Source: DASSBG01 sp965651365 | GTDB lineage: Bacteria > Pseudomonadota > Gammaproteobacteria > Xanthomonadales > Rhodanobacteraceae | Direction of reading: 5' to 3' | Assembly: GCA_965651365.1 (NCBI GenBank) | Contig: CBFGSA010000062.1 | Span: 1 to 16,939 of the forward strand | Length of the DNA: 16,939 nt | Part shown: one piece after another, positions 1 to 8,098 of the stretch | Numbering within the stretch: position 1 is the stretch's first letter | How the letters are laid out: every line of letters begins with the position of its first letter | Translations under genes and position numbers: made by a program | Notes under the pieces: generated by a model | What the model was told of the DNA's origin: nothing | The model's input: the letters and a program-made list of their open reading frames with translations, nothing else | Database searches by the model: none

Positions 1-32
1 GACTGGAGTTCAGACGTGTGCTCTTCCGATCT
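1..32. other. Illumina TruSeq read-2 adapter remnant (assembly artefact)
   Basis: The first 32 bases match, from memory, the Illumina TruSeq read-2 adapter apart from its first two bases; the segment ends in the characteristic CTCTTCCGATCT. Read on the minus strand, it adds the tell-tale peptide IGRAHV and a TGA stop (12-10) to the apaH frame. This is library DNA left on a contig end, not genome sequence. True genomic sequence starts at base 33. Confidence 0.97.
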
Positions 33-894
33 GCGGTCGACGGCGTGAAGGCTTTTCCTCCGCCGGCTGGCGGCATGGCTCGGCATCCACCGCGAGGTAG
101 CGCGGCTCGTCGTCGTCCAGGCACAGGGCGGTAAGCTTTCCGCCCCAGACGCAGCCGGTGTCAAGGGCGAACACGCCCAGCCCGGCAAACCGCTCCAGTG
201 CCGACCAGTGGCCACACACAATGCGCGGGCGATCCTTTTTCATGCCGGGGACGGCAAACCAGGGATACAGCCCCGCCCGCTGCGTGCCGGGCGGGCCTTT
301 TTCATGAAAATCAATCCGGCCCTGGACATCGCAATAGCGCATCCTGGTCAGCACGTTGATGGTGGCGCGCTGGCGGTTCTGGCCGCGCAGACTGGGCGTC
401 CAGCGGGCCGGCTTGTTGCCGAACATGTGCGACAGCAGCTTGCCGTGTTCGGGGCCACGCAGTACACGCTCGACATTGCGCGCCTCGTGCCGTGCCTGGC
501 CCATGGTCCAGCGCGGCGCCAGGCCGGCGTGGACCATGGCGATGCCGCGTTCGGGATCGTGGTGCAGCAGGGGCTGGTGGCGCAGCCAGTCGAGCAGGGT
601 GTCACGGTCTTCGGCGAACAGGACTTCGCGCAGGTCGGGGTTGACCCTGGCCTGTGCTTCCTCGTCGCGCAGCGCGATGGCCAGCAGGCTGAGGTCATGG
701 TTGCCCAGGGTGATGGTGAGCGATTCGCGGATCGAATGCAGCAGGCGCAGCGTGGCCAGCGACTCGCCGCCGCGGTTGACCAGGTCGCCGCACAACCACA
801 GCCGGTCGGCTGCCGGATCGAATGCAATGCGCGCAAGCAGACGCTCCAGTTCCGGGCGGCAGCCCTGAATGTCGCCAATGGCCCAGGTCGTCAT
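33..894 (-). CDS. apaH: Bis(5'-nucleosyl)-tetraphosphatase (symmetrical), 3' end cut by adapter
   Basis: ApaH hydrolyses diadenosine tetraphosphate (Ap4A) to two ADP in the cytoplasm and, from work on the E. coli enzyme, can act on Np4-capped RNA. It is a PPP-family metallophosphoesterase. Visible motifs are GDIQG (residues 7-11), GDLVNRG (36-42), GNHD (64-67), HAG (122-124), GHWSALE (228-234) and ALDTGCVWGG (243-252). The first motif has Gln where E. coli has His, a variant I also recall from Pseudomonas ApaH. Residues 1-287 are genomic, Q288 is a hybrid codon, and the frame then runs through adapter to a false stop at 12-10. E. coli ApaH is 280 aa, so the catalytic domain is probably whole and only a variable tail is lost. 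The ATG at 892-894 fits the family N-terminus (MTTWAIGD), though the ribosome binding site is weak. It is last in the lptD-surA-pdxA-rsmA series, after a 165-bp gap. Confidence 0.95.
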
Positions 895-1000
895 GACTCA
901 GTCGACCGGGCAGGGGGATGGTGCCGGGCACGACTGGCCGCAAGCCCAAGGCCCACGCAGCGCAGTTGCCAAAAGGTGGCGGGCGGAGTCGAGATGGACA

Positions 1001-1016
1001 ATGCAATTCATTGCAT
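1001..1016. repeat. Perfect 7-bp inverted repeat in the rsmA-apaH gap
   Basis: ATGCAAT, a TC spacer, then ATTGCAT form a perfect dyad. It is AT-rich compared with its GC-rich surroundings and lies about 107 bp upstream of the apaH start. On the minus strand it sits just downstream of a weak promoter-like pair (1018-1046), over the expected transcription start, which is where an operator would be. It could equally be a small hairpin or a chance palindrome. Confidence 0.45.
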
Positions 1017-1017
1017 G

Positions 1018-1046
1018 ATTGTGCGTGTTGGCGTCGTGAGTCACAA
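1018..1046 (-). promoter_or_regulatory. Weak candidate sigma70 promoter for apaH
   Basis: On the minus strand TTGTGA (1046-1041) and CACAAT (1023-1018) are separated by exactly 17 nt. Each matches its sigma70 consensus hexamer at four of six positions. It lies in the only sizeable gap between rsmA and apaH and points at apaH. The score is low, so apaH may instead be read through from rsmA. Confidence 0.25.
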
Positions 1047-1059
1047 GTCGGTGTCGGTG

Positions 1060-1836
1060 TTACGCCAGATTGGCCAGTTGCACGAAGGCGTCGGGGGCCA
1101 GGGTTTCGGCACGGGCGCGCGGGTCGATACCGGCAGCCTGGATCTGGTCGCTGCCCAGATGATTTTTCAGCGCATTGGCCAGGGTCTTGCGGCGTTGACC
1201 GAATGCGGCTCGGACAATGCCGGCCAGCGCGGCCGGATCAACAACGGGCAGTTCCGATCCCGGTCGTGGCAGCAAGCGCACCAGCGCCGAGTCGACCCTG
1301 GGTGGTGGCGTGAAGGCACTGGGAGGCACTTCGAGCAGGGCTTCGGCGTGGCAGGCCAGTTGCAGCATGACGCTGAGCCGGCCGTAGGTCTTGCTGCCGG
1401 GCGCAGCCACGATGCGCTCGACGACTTCCTTCTGCAAGAGAAAGGTCATGTCGCGGATGGCCGGTGCATGCGCCAGGCAATGGAACAGGATCGGGCTGGA
1501 CAGGTAGTAGGGCAGGTTGCCGACCACGCGCAGCGGCTTGCCGGATCGCGCGGCCAAGGCGGTGAAGTCGACATCGAGCACGTTGGCTTCGATCAGCTCC
1601 AGCGTGCCGTGCGCGGTGGCGCGCTGACGCAGCGGCTGGTGCAGGTCGCGGTCCAGTTCGATGGCGATCAGGTGGCCAGTGCGGTCAAGCAGCGGTAGCG
1701 TCAGTGCGCCGCCACCCGGGCCGATCTCCACCACAGTCTGCCCGCGCTGCGGGTGGATCGCCTGCACGATGCGTGCGAGTACGTCACGATCATGCAGAAA
1801 GTGCTGACCGAAGTGCTTTTTCAGTCGCGTGCTCAT
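1060..1836 (-). CDS. rsmA: 16S rRNA (adenine(1518)-N(6)/adenine(1519)-N(6))-dimethyltransferase RsmA
   Basis: RsmA (KsgA) uses S-adenosylmethionine to dimethylate two adjacent adenines in the 3'-terminal hairpin of 16S rRNA during late 30S assembly. The product is 258 aa (E. coli 273). It opens with the family signature KKHFGQHFLHD (6-16), followed by the SAM-binding VVEIGPGGGALT (35-46), the acidic loop end IELDRD (59-64), and the catalytic NLPYY (107-111). A C-terminal helical domain contains FGQRRKTLANALK (212-224). The frame stays open to an ATG at 1872, but the ATG at 1836 is chosen: it gives the family N-terminus, and its ATGA overlaps the pdxA stop, so translation is probably coupled. 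The extra 12 residues of the longer frame look unlike the family. The TAA stop is followed by a 165-bp gap and apaH, with no apaG. Confidence 0.96.
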   Translation of the reverse strand: MSTRLKKHFGQHFLHDRDVLARIVQAIHPQRGQTVVEIGPGGGALTLPLLDRTGHLIAIELDRDLHQPLRQRATAHGTLELIEANVLDVDFTALAARSGKPLRVVGNLPYYLSSPILFHCLAHAPAIRDMTFLLQKEVVERIVAAPGSKTYGRLSVMLQLACHAEALLEVPPSAFTPPPRVDSALVRLLPRPGSELPVVDPAALAGIVRAAFGQRRKTLANALKNHLGSDQIQAAGIDPRARAETLAPDAFVQLANLA

Positions 1837-2822
1837 GTGGCCTGGCGCAGCAGGGCAAGCTTGCGCGCCCAATACGCTGCCGAGAGCATGCTGGCGCTGC
1901 TGGCACGATTGTGTCCTGCCAGGTCCAGGGCGGTGCCATGGTCGACCGAGGTGCGTATGAAGGGCAGCCCGAGGGTGATATTGATGGCCCGGTCGAAGGC
2001 TTCGGCCTTGAGTACCGGCAATGCCTGATCGTGATACATGGCGAGAACGGCATCGTGGCGCTGGCGCACCGCGGGGGTGAAGGCCGTGTCGGCCGGCAGC
2101 GGCCCGTCGAGGCCGAGCCCTTCACCGCGCAATCTGTCCAGCAGGGGCGCAATGATCTCGATTTCCTCGCGGCCGAGATGGCCTCCTTCGCCGGCATGCG
2201 GATTGAGGCCGAGCACGCCGATGCGCGGCGCGGCAATGCCGAACTTGCGTTTCAATTCGGCATCCACGATGCGCAGTGTCTTCTCCAGCAGCGCTGGCGT
2301 GATGGCTGCGGGCACCTGTGACAGCGCCAGGTGCGTGGTCGCCAGCGCCACGCGCAGCGTATCGCTCATCAACATCATCACCACGTCGGCGCCGGCGCGC
2401 GCGGCCAGAAATTCGGTGTGCCCGGTGAAGGGTTCGCCGGCATCGCTGATCACGCCCTTGTGCACCGGTGCCGTGACCATTGCATCAAAGTGGCCGGCCA
2501 GACAGCCGTCGGCCGCCGCGGCCAGGGTGGCCAGCACGAAGGGCACATTGCGCGGCTCGAGCTGACCGGGGTGTTCCGCCGTTGCAAGATCGATCTGGCG
2601 GACACGCAACTGGCCGGCACGGCGCTCGTGCACTGCGGCGCCGCCGTCTTCAAGCAATTGCAGTTCAAGACCGCAGCGCACAGCAGCCCGCTCAATCAGA
2701 CCGCGATCGCTCAAGGCCACCAGGTCGGCCTGGATGTCGCTGGCGGCCAGCCGGACCACAAGCTCCGGGCCAATGCCGGCAGGCTCGCCGGCGGTGATCG
2801 CCAGGCGTGGCAGCGCGGTCAC
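1833..2822 (-). CDS. pdxA: 4-hydroxythreonine-4-phosphate dehydrogenase PdxA
   Basis: PdxA oxidises 4-phosphohydroxy-L-threonine with NAD(P)+; the product decarboxylates to 3-amino-2-oxopropyl phosphate, which PdxJ condenses into pyridoxine 5'-phosphate (DXP-dependent vitamin B6 route). The protein is 329 aa, the usual length. Motifs include ITAGEPAGIGPE (9-20), GHTEFLA (134-140), ATTHLALSQVP (161-171), GLNPHAGEGGHLG (205-217) and MYHDQALP (262-269). H164, H209 and H264 correspond to the divalent-metal ligands H166, H211 and H266 of the E. coli enzyme. RTSVDHGTALD near the C-terminus is also typical. The start is a GTG at 2822 overlapping the surA stop (GTGA), and the stop overlaps the rsmA start (ATGA), so it sits mid-operon with coupling on both sides. 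Confidence 0.97.
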   Translation of the reverse strand: MTALPRLAITAGEPAGIGPELVVRLAASDIQADLVALSDRGLIERAAVRCGLELQLLEDGGAAVHERRAGQLRVRQIDLATAEHPGQLEPRNVPFVLATLAAAADGCLAGHFDAMVTAPVHKGVISDAGEPFTGHTEFLAARAGADVVMMLMSDTLRVALATTHLALSQVPAAITPALLEKTLRIVDAELKRKFGIAAPRIGVLGLNPHAGEGGHLGREEIEIIAPLLDRLRGEGLGLDGPLPADTAFTPAVRQRHDAVLAMYHDQALPVLKAEAFDRAINITLGLPFIRTSVDHGTALDLAGHNRASSASMLSAAYWARKLALLRQAT

Positions 2823-4153
2823 GGCGCCTGGGCGGCTCCGCTCTTGGCGCCATCGAGGCGAATGTCCACATAGGCCTGGGCCCGCAACTCGCGCAGGAAG
2901 TTGTTGTAGACATCCTCGGATTTGCGGTTCTCGATCGCCTGACGGGCCTGATCGCGTCGCGCCTCGGTGGTCCGGTCCTGTTCGCGTTGGCCCAGGCGTT
3001 CGATGATGTGCCAGTCGCCGCCGGCTTCGAACGGCTGCGAGATCTCGCCGTCCTTGAGCTTTTGCAGCTGAGTGGCGACCGACTGACCCCAGCCGTCGAG
3101 CGGGAACCAGCCCATGTCGCCGCCCTGGTTGGCGGTGGCATCGTCGTCGGATTCGGCTTCCGCCACCTTGGCGAACGTGGCCTTGCCGCTGACGATTTCC
3201 TGGCGCAGGTTTTCGATCCTGGCCTTGGCCTGGGCGTTGTTGGTCAAGGCGTCGGGATGGATCGAAATGTGTCGCGCGTGGTATTCGGTGACGATCGTCG
3301 GCGGAGACTTGCGGGTGGCGATGAGCTTGATGATGTGGAACCCGCCCGGGTCACGCAGTGGTGGCGTAACCTGGCCCGGCTTCATCGAGCCGATAACGTC
3401 GGCAAAGCTTGGCGGCATCTCGCTCAGTCGGCGCCAGCCCAGGTCGCCGCCTTCAAGTGCGTCCTGGGCCTGCGAGTAGCGAATGGCTGCAGCATTGAAG
3501 TCCATGCCGGATTTCAGGGCCTGTTCGACCTCGTTGGCGGTCTGCTGCGCCTTGGCAATGTCGTCGGGACCGGCGCCCTGCGGCACCTGGATCGTGATAT
3601 GTGCCAGGTGCACCTCGCCGGCCTTGAAGCCGGGGCTGTCCAGCATGTTGTCGATTTCCGCATCGGTGACGTTGACCTGCTGCTGCAGCACCTGCTGACG
3701 CAGCTTCTGTACCAGAATCTGATCCGCAATCTGTTGCTGGAAGGCGCCCATGCTGATGCCTTGCTGGGCCAGCGCCTCACGCATCTGCTGCGGCGAGATG
3801 CCATTTTGCTGCGCGATGCCGCTGATCGCGCGGTTGACGTCGTCCTGGGTGACGCGGATGCCCATGTCGTGGGCGCGTTGCGCCTGCAGTTTCTGCAGGA
3901 TCAGGCGGTCCAGAACCTGTTTGCGCAGGGTGGCTTCGGGCGGCAGCTTGGAAGGGTCGTCCTGAAATTGCTGCCTGACGGTGGCAATGGCCTGGTCCAG
4001 CTCGCTTTCCAGCACCACCTGATCCTCGACCACGGCCACGATGTGATCCAGCTCATGGGTTTGGTATTGCGGCAGCAATTGGGCATGAATGGCGGCCGGT
4101 GCGGCCACGATGCCGGCCACGGCCAGCAGGCTCGAAAGAATGATCTGTTTCAT
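2819..4153 (-). CDS. surA: Periplasmic chaperone / peptidyl-prolyl isomerase SurA
   Basis: SurA escorts unfolded outer-membrane proteins, LptD among them, across the periplasm to the BAM complex. The 444-aa product begins with a Sec signal peptide (MKQII, hydrophobic 5-21, likely cleavage after AIHA at 24). Next come a SurA N-terminal chaperone region (about 30-170) and two parvulin (PpiC) domains. The first runs about 180-280 (GGDLGWRRLSEMPPSF, PGGFHIIKL) and the second about 290-388 (GGDMGWFPLDGW, GGDWHIIERLG). A C-terminal helix follows (about 395-430), with VDIRLD at its end. Gln-rich stretches (137-160) lie in the chaperone region. The ATG at 4153 overlaps the lptD stop (ATGA) and the stop overlaps the pdxA GTG. 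The position directly after lptD is classic and fits its role in LptD folding. Confidence 0.97.
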   Translation of the reverse strand: MKQIILSSLLAVAGIVAAPAAIHAQLLPQYQTHELDHIVAVVEDQVVLESELDQAIATVRQQFQDDPSKLPPEATLRKQVLDRLILQKLQAQRAHDMGIRVTQDDVNRAISGIAQQNGISPQQMREALAQQGISMGAFQQQIADQILVQKLRQQVLQQQVNVTDAEIDNMLDSPGFKAGEVHLAHITIQVPQGAGPDDIAKAQQTANEVEQALKSGMDFNAAAIRYSQAQDALEGGDLGWRRLSEMPPSFADVIGSMKPGQVTPPLRDPGGFHIIKLIATRKSPPTIVTEYHARHISIHPDALTNNAQAKARIENLRQEIVSGKATFAKVAEAESDDDATANQGGDMGWFPLDGWGQSVATQLQKLKDGEISQPFEAGGDWHIIERLGQREQDRTTEARRDQARQAIENRKSEDVYNNFLRELRAQAYVDIRLDGAKSGAAQAP

Positions 4154-6435
4154 GGAGTTCCGGTCTGGGGGACGGGAAGTTCGGCGTCTTGATAGCCAAG
4201 GATAGCATGGCGCAACAGGTTCTCCGCGCCCTGACCGACACTGCCGATGCCCTTGAATTCGATTTGCAGCATGATGCCGTTGCTGATGTCTCCGGCGCTG
4301 TTGCGGATGTAGTGCCGTCCGAGCAGCCGCACGGCCACGCAGCAGCTGTTGTACTCGATGCCGGCCAGGGCTTCAAGAGTTCGACCCTGATCCAGCGAAT
4401 AGTTCCAGCGGCCGACCAGATTCCAGCGGCCATTCAAGGGATAGGACGTTGAAAAATCCAGTTGTTCCAGATAGTTGCGGCGGTAGCGATAGGCCATGTT
4501 GATGATGCCGTTGCGCCAGGTGCGGTGCTGCAGGGCGACCGTGGACAGCTCGGTATAGTCACCATTCGGGTTCCACTGCTGGGCCAGGTTGAGCTGCCAG
4601 TGCTCGGACAGGCGGGACGAGACCTGGGCTACATAAGCCGAACCTGAATAGTCGGTTTCGGCACGGCCAGGCAATTGCACACGCTGCGGCTCGAAATAGC
4701 GGATCTGGCCGATGCTGGCCGACAGGCGTTCGCTGCCGTCATCGCCGAGCAGACGGCTGGTCAGGGCCAGGGTCAGGTCGTTGGCATTCATCTGCCGGTC
4801 GGCGCCGGAGAAGCGGTTGGGGCTGAACAGTTGCCAGTAGTCGAAGGTCTGGTAGCTGGTGTCGAAGATCGGAATGTCGCTCTGGTCGCGGTAGGGCACG
4901 CGCAGGTAGTACAGGCGTGGCTCCAGGGTCTGGGTGTAGCTGCGGCCGAACAGTGCCGCCGGGCGCTCGAAGCTCAGGCCGGCATCGACACTGGCAATCG
5001 GCAGCGAGCGCGACGGACTCGAATCATTGTCGCGATCCAGCGCATAGCGGGTTGTGCGCCAGGCCAGGTGCGGATTCACGTACCACCATGGACCTTGCAG
5101 GTTCCAGTCCGCGTACGGCTCCAGGTCCAGTCGGCGGCCATCGAGGCCGCTGTCCTTGTGGAAACTGACAAATTCGCTGTCGATACCGTAGGTGAAGGTG
5201 CGGCCGAGCTGGCCGTGGGCATCGAAAATCGCACGCGGCAGGCGCTTGTACGGTTCGTAGCTCTCCGGCAGGTCGGGATCGGTGATCTGATACTGGTCGG
5301 CGCCGACGGCAGCGTGCCAGCCGTGACCGCGCCCGTCCAGATACACGGCCGAGCGCAGCAGGTGGGTGGCGTTGGAATACAGGCTGCTGCCCAGATCCTC
5401 GAAGTAGCTGCGGTCCGACACGTGGTTGATGTTGACGTTGAAGCGCCAGTTTTGCCCCAGACTGGTGGTGCTGCGCGCACGCAGCAGGCCGCGCGAGCGG
5501 TCGGCGATGCGGTCGTGTGCCAGGTAGTCGCCGCGAATGGTGCCGCGGCTGGTATCCGTGAGATAGCGGAACTCGGCGCCCAGCATGGCGCCGCGGCGTC
5601 CGATCACGCGCGGGTACAAGGTGGCATCGGCATTCGGCGCCAGGTTGAGATACCAGGGCAGCGTGAGGTCGAAGCCGCGGCTCTCGTCATAGCCCAGGGT
5701 CGGATACAAAAGGCCGCTCTGGCGCCGGTCGCTGGTCGGAAAGCGCACGTAGGGCAGCCACAGGATCGGCACGCCGTCCAGACGCATGGTGACATTGCGG
5801 GCGCGCCCGACTTCCTCGCTCTGGTCGATGTCGACGCGTTTGGCGCGCAGCTCCCAGCCTGTGTGGTCCGGGCTGCAGGTGGTGTAGCTGACGCGGCCCA
5901 GGCGGCTCTTGTTGTCGCCCAGCAAGCTCACCTCGCCGGCGTGGCCGTTGCCGCGCGAATCACGCATCTGGAAATCGACATCCTCGGCGCTGCCGGTCCC
6001 CGACTCGCTGTTACCCTGCATGTGCGCGGCCTGCAGCAGCAGGCTGGTGTTCTGGTAGCGCACCTTGTCCCTGGCGTCGAAGTTGCCGCTGTCGCGTTGC
6101 CAGTCGACACGGTCTGCGCGCAGCACCTGGTCGCCGTACTGCAGTTGCGCATGTCCAACAAGCTGGTATTGGCGTCCGTCCGGGCTGTCGATGTGGTCGG
6201 TCGTGGCCTTGACGGTCGGCTGGCCCTCGGTGGTGCTCGGCGCAAGATCAGTCACGCGATCGTCATACAAGGGGTAGCGTCCGCACAGGGTCGCTTGCGA
6301 CGCCTGGCGGGTGCAGGCCGGGTCTGTGGTGCTGCACGTTGGCGACTGCGCCAGCGCGGCGGCCGGACCCAGGGCCAGGCTGATGGCGAGTCCCAGCAAG
6401 GCAGGGCGCGGATTTGCACAGGAACCGTTTTGCAC
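4150..6435 (-). CDS. lptD: LPS-assembly protein LptD (outer-membrane beta-barrel)
   Basis: LptD forms, with the lipoprotein LptE, the outer-membrane translocon that inserts lipopolysaccharide into the outer leaflet. The 761-aa protein has a signal peptide (hydrophobic 12-29, likely cleavage near ALAQ, 27-30). An OstA/LptA-like periplasmic domain follows (about 75-200; GHAQLQYGDQVLRADRV, 94-110), then a large barrel rich in alternating aromatic and polar strands. Cysteines fit the family disulphide scheme: C34/C41/C51 near the N-terminus, C187 (SYTTCSPD) and the C-terminal CC pair at 698-699 (YNSCCVAV). E. coli uses C31, C173, C724 and C725. The start is GTG at 6435, with AAGGA at 6446-6450 ten bases upstream and no better in-frame start. 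It heads the lptD-surA-pdxA-rsmA run; the GMC oxidoreductase ends 73 bp upstream on the same strand, so read-through is possible. Confidence 0.97.
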   Translation of the reverse strand: MQNGSCANPRPALLGLAISLALGPAAALAQSPTCSTTDPACTRQASQATLCGRYPLYDDRVTDLAPSTTEGQPTVKATTDHIDSPDGRQYQLVGHAQLQYGDQVLRADRVDWQRDSGNFDARDKVRYQNTSLLLQAAHMQGNSESGTGSAEDVDFQMRDSRGNGHAGEVSLLGDNKSRLGRVSYTTCSPDHTGWELRAKRVDIDQSEEVGRARNVTMRLDGVPILWLPYVRFPTSDRRQSGLLYPTLGYDESRGFDLTLPWYLNLAPNADATLYPRVIGRRGAMLGAEFRYLTDTSRGTIRGDYLAHDRIADRSRGLLRARSTTSLGQNWRFNVNINHVSDRSYFEDLGSSLYSNATHLLRSAVYLDGRGHGWHAAVGADQYQITDPDLPESYEPYKRLPRAIFDAHGQLGRTFTYGIDSEFVSFHKDSGLDGRRLDLEPYADWNLQGPWWYVNPHLAWRTTRYALDRDNDSSPSRSLPIASVDAGLSFERPAALFGRSYTQTLEPRLYYLRVPYRDQSDIPIFDTSYQTFDYWQLFSPNRFSGADRQMNANDLTLALTSRLLGDDGSERLSASIGQIRYFEPQRVQLPGRAETDYSGSAYVAQVSSRLSEHWQLNLAQQWNPNGDYTELSTVALQHRTWRNGIINMAYRYRRNYLEQLDFSTSYPLNGRWNLVGRWNYSLDQGRTLEALAGIEYNSCCVAVRLLGRHYIRNSAGDISNGIMLQIEFKGIGSVGQGAENLLRHAILGYQDAELPVPQTGTP

Positions 6436-6508
6436 GCAGGCCTGATCCTTGATGGTAAAGGCGGCAAGTTAGCAGAAAGCGGCCCGCGGCGGCAGGGGAA
6501 CAATTGCG

Positions 6509-8098
6509 TCAACGCGCCAGAAGCCCGTCGGCCGCCTTGTCGGCGATCATCACCGTCGGGGCATTGGTGTTGCCGCCGATCAGGCTCGGCATGATCGAGG
6601 CATCCACCACGTACAGCCCGTCCAGGCCATGCACCTTGAGCGTGTCATCGACCACGGCCAGGTCGTCGTGCCCCATCTTGCAGGTGCCGACCGGGTGGTA
6701 GATGGTTTCGGCCTTGCGCCGGATGAAGGCGCGCAATGCGGCATCATCCTGCAGCGCGGCTCCGGGCAGCAGTTCCTCGCCGCGCCAGGGTGCCAGTGCG
6801 GGCTGACCGAGTATCTCGCGCAGGCGCCGCACGCCGCGCACCAGGCATGCCATGTCCTCGGGGTGCTCCAGCAGAGCAGGATCGATCGCCGCCGGCGTGG
6901 TCGGGTTGGCGTCGGCCAGACGCACACTGCCGCGGGACTTCGGGCGCAGCACCGCCACGTGCGCCGAATAGCCCCAGCCCAGGCTGAATTTCCAGTTCAG
7001 GCCGTGATTGTCGAGCAGGGCCGCGCTCAGATGCAGTTGCAGGTCGGGAATGGCTTCGGCATCGCGCGATTTGATGAAGCCGCCACTCTCGGCCACGTTG
7101 CTGGTCAGGGCACCCTGACGCTCGCGGGCAAAGCGATACACCGATTTCAGCGCCTGCGGCAGATAGCCTGGACCCAGGCTCAAGGTGTCGTGGCGCTTCG
7201 AGCGGGTGACGACCAGTGCATCGGGGTGATCCTGCAGGTTGCAGCCCACGCCCGGCAGCTCGTGCAGCGGGTGGATGCCGTGCGGTTCAAGCGCGTCGCG
7301 CGCGCCGATGCCCGAGAGCAGCAGAAGTTGGGGCGAATTGATCGCGCCACCACTCAGAATCACCGTGCCACCCTCGATACGGCGCCGCGCGCCGCGCACG
7401 CGGCATTCCACGCCCACCGCAGACCGGCCATCCAGCAGTACCCGCGACACGCGGGCGCCGGTCAGCACCGTCAGGTTCGGCCGATCGCGCACCGGATGCA
7501 GGAAGGCGCGAGCCACGCTGCAGCGTTCGCCGCCGGTCTGGGTAACCTGGTAGCGGCCCATGCCTTCCTGGCGGGCACCGTTGAAGTCGTCATTGACGCG
7601 CTCGCCGGCCTCGCGCGCGGCCTCGACGAAGGCGTCGCTGACCGGGTGTGCCCAGGTCAGGTCGGAAACCTTGAGCGGGCCTTCGCCACCGTGAAACGCG
7701 TCCGCACCCCGCACATTGCCCTCGCAGCGGCGAAAGATCGGCAGCACATCGGCCCAGCCCCAGCCGCGATTGCCCAGCGCCGCCCAGTGATCGTAGTCCG
7801 AAGGGTGCCCGCGGGTGTAGATCATGGCATTGACGGCACTGGAGCCGCCCAGGGTTCGGCCGCGCGGGATGTAGAGACGGCGCCCGTCCAGATGCTGCTG
7901 CGGCACCGTCCAGTAACGCCAGTTGCGCCGCCGCGAACGCATCAGCGCAATGATGCCGACCGGCGCGCGAACCAGCCAGCTTGTATCGGCCGGGCCGGCT
8001 TCGAGCAGGCAGACCCGATGATTGGGGTTGGCCGACAGGCGGTTGGCCAGCACACAGCCGGCCGAGCCGGCACCGACAATCACGAAATCGAACGCCAT
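6509..8098 (-). CDS. GMC-family FAD oxidoreductase (choline dehydrogenase-like)
   Basis: Glucose-methanol-choline family flavoenzymes oxidise primary or secondary alcohols to aldehydes or ketones with FAD. The 529-aa product has the Rossmann motif FVIVGAGSAGCVLANRL (5-21) and LLEAGP (31-36). GMC signature 1 is PRGRTLGGSSAVNAMIYTRG (78-97) and signature 2 is SGGAINSPQLLLLSGIG (249-265). The C-terminal catalytic His-Asn pair is H468 (YHPVGTCKMG) and N512 (GGNTNAPTVM). There is no signal peptide. BetA- and AlkJ-like enzymes share this architecture; the substrate cannot be read from sequence, so no symbol is given. The start is placed at ATG 8098, whose A is the last base of the upstream gene's TGA (TGATG). 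A GTG at 8101 would add one residue. It is tightly linked to the deacetylase-family gene and shares its direction with lptD. Confidence 0.93.
   Translation of the reverse strand: MAFDFVIVGAGSAGCVLANRLSANPNHRVCLLEAGPADTSWLVRAPVGIIALMRSRRRNWRYWTVPQQHLDGRRLYIPRGRTLGGSSAVNAMIYTRGHPSDYDHWAALGNRGWGWADVLPIFRRCEGNVRGADAFHGGEGPLKVSDLTWAHPVSDAFVEAAREAGERVNDDFNGARQEGMGRYQVTQTGGERCSVARAFLHPVRDRPNLTVLTGARVSRVLLDGRSAVGVECRVRGARRRIEGGTVILSGGAINSPQLLLLSGIGARDALEPHGIHPLHELPGVGCNLQDHPDALVVTRSKRHDTLSLGPGYLPQALKSVYRFARERQGALTSNVAESGGFIKSRDAEAIPDLQLHLSAALLDNHGLNWKFSLGWGYSAHVAVLRPKSRGSVRLADANPTTPAAIDPALLEHPEDMACLVRGVRRLREILGQPALAPWRGEELLPGAALQDDAALRAFIRRKAETIYHPVGTCKMGHDDLAVVDDTLKVHGLDGLYVVDASIMPSLIGGNTNAPTVMIADKAADGLLAR

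Noticed and set aside
208..1698. Plus-strand open frame (496 codons) across apaH and rsmA
   Set aside because: It is opposite two well-conserved genes and runs through their intergenic gap. It is an antisense frame caused by high GC at third positions.
1837..1872. Upstream rsmA start at 1872
   Set aside because: It would add 12 residues not seen in the family and overlap pdxA by 40 bp. ATG 1836 gives the standard N-terminus and an ATGA overlap.
2807..4192. Plus-strand open frame (461 codons) opposite surA
   Set aside because: SurA on the minus strand has a signal peptide and two parvulin domains; the antisense frame has none.
4675..6594. Long plus-strand open frame (639 codons) opposite lptD
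   Set aside because: It is a mirror frame of a GC-rich gene. Its translation is Ala/Gly/Val/Gln-rich with no domain, while the other strand encodes a clear LptD with its conserved cysteines.
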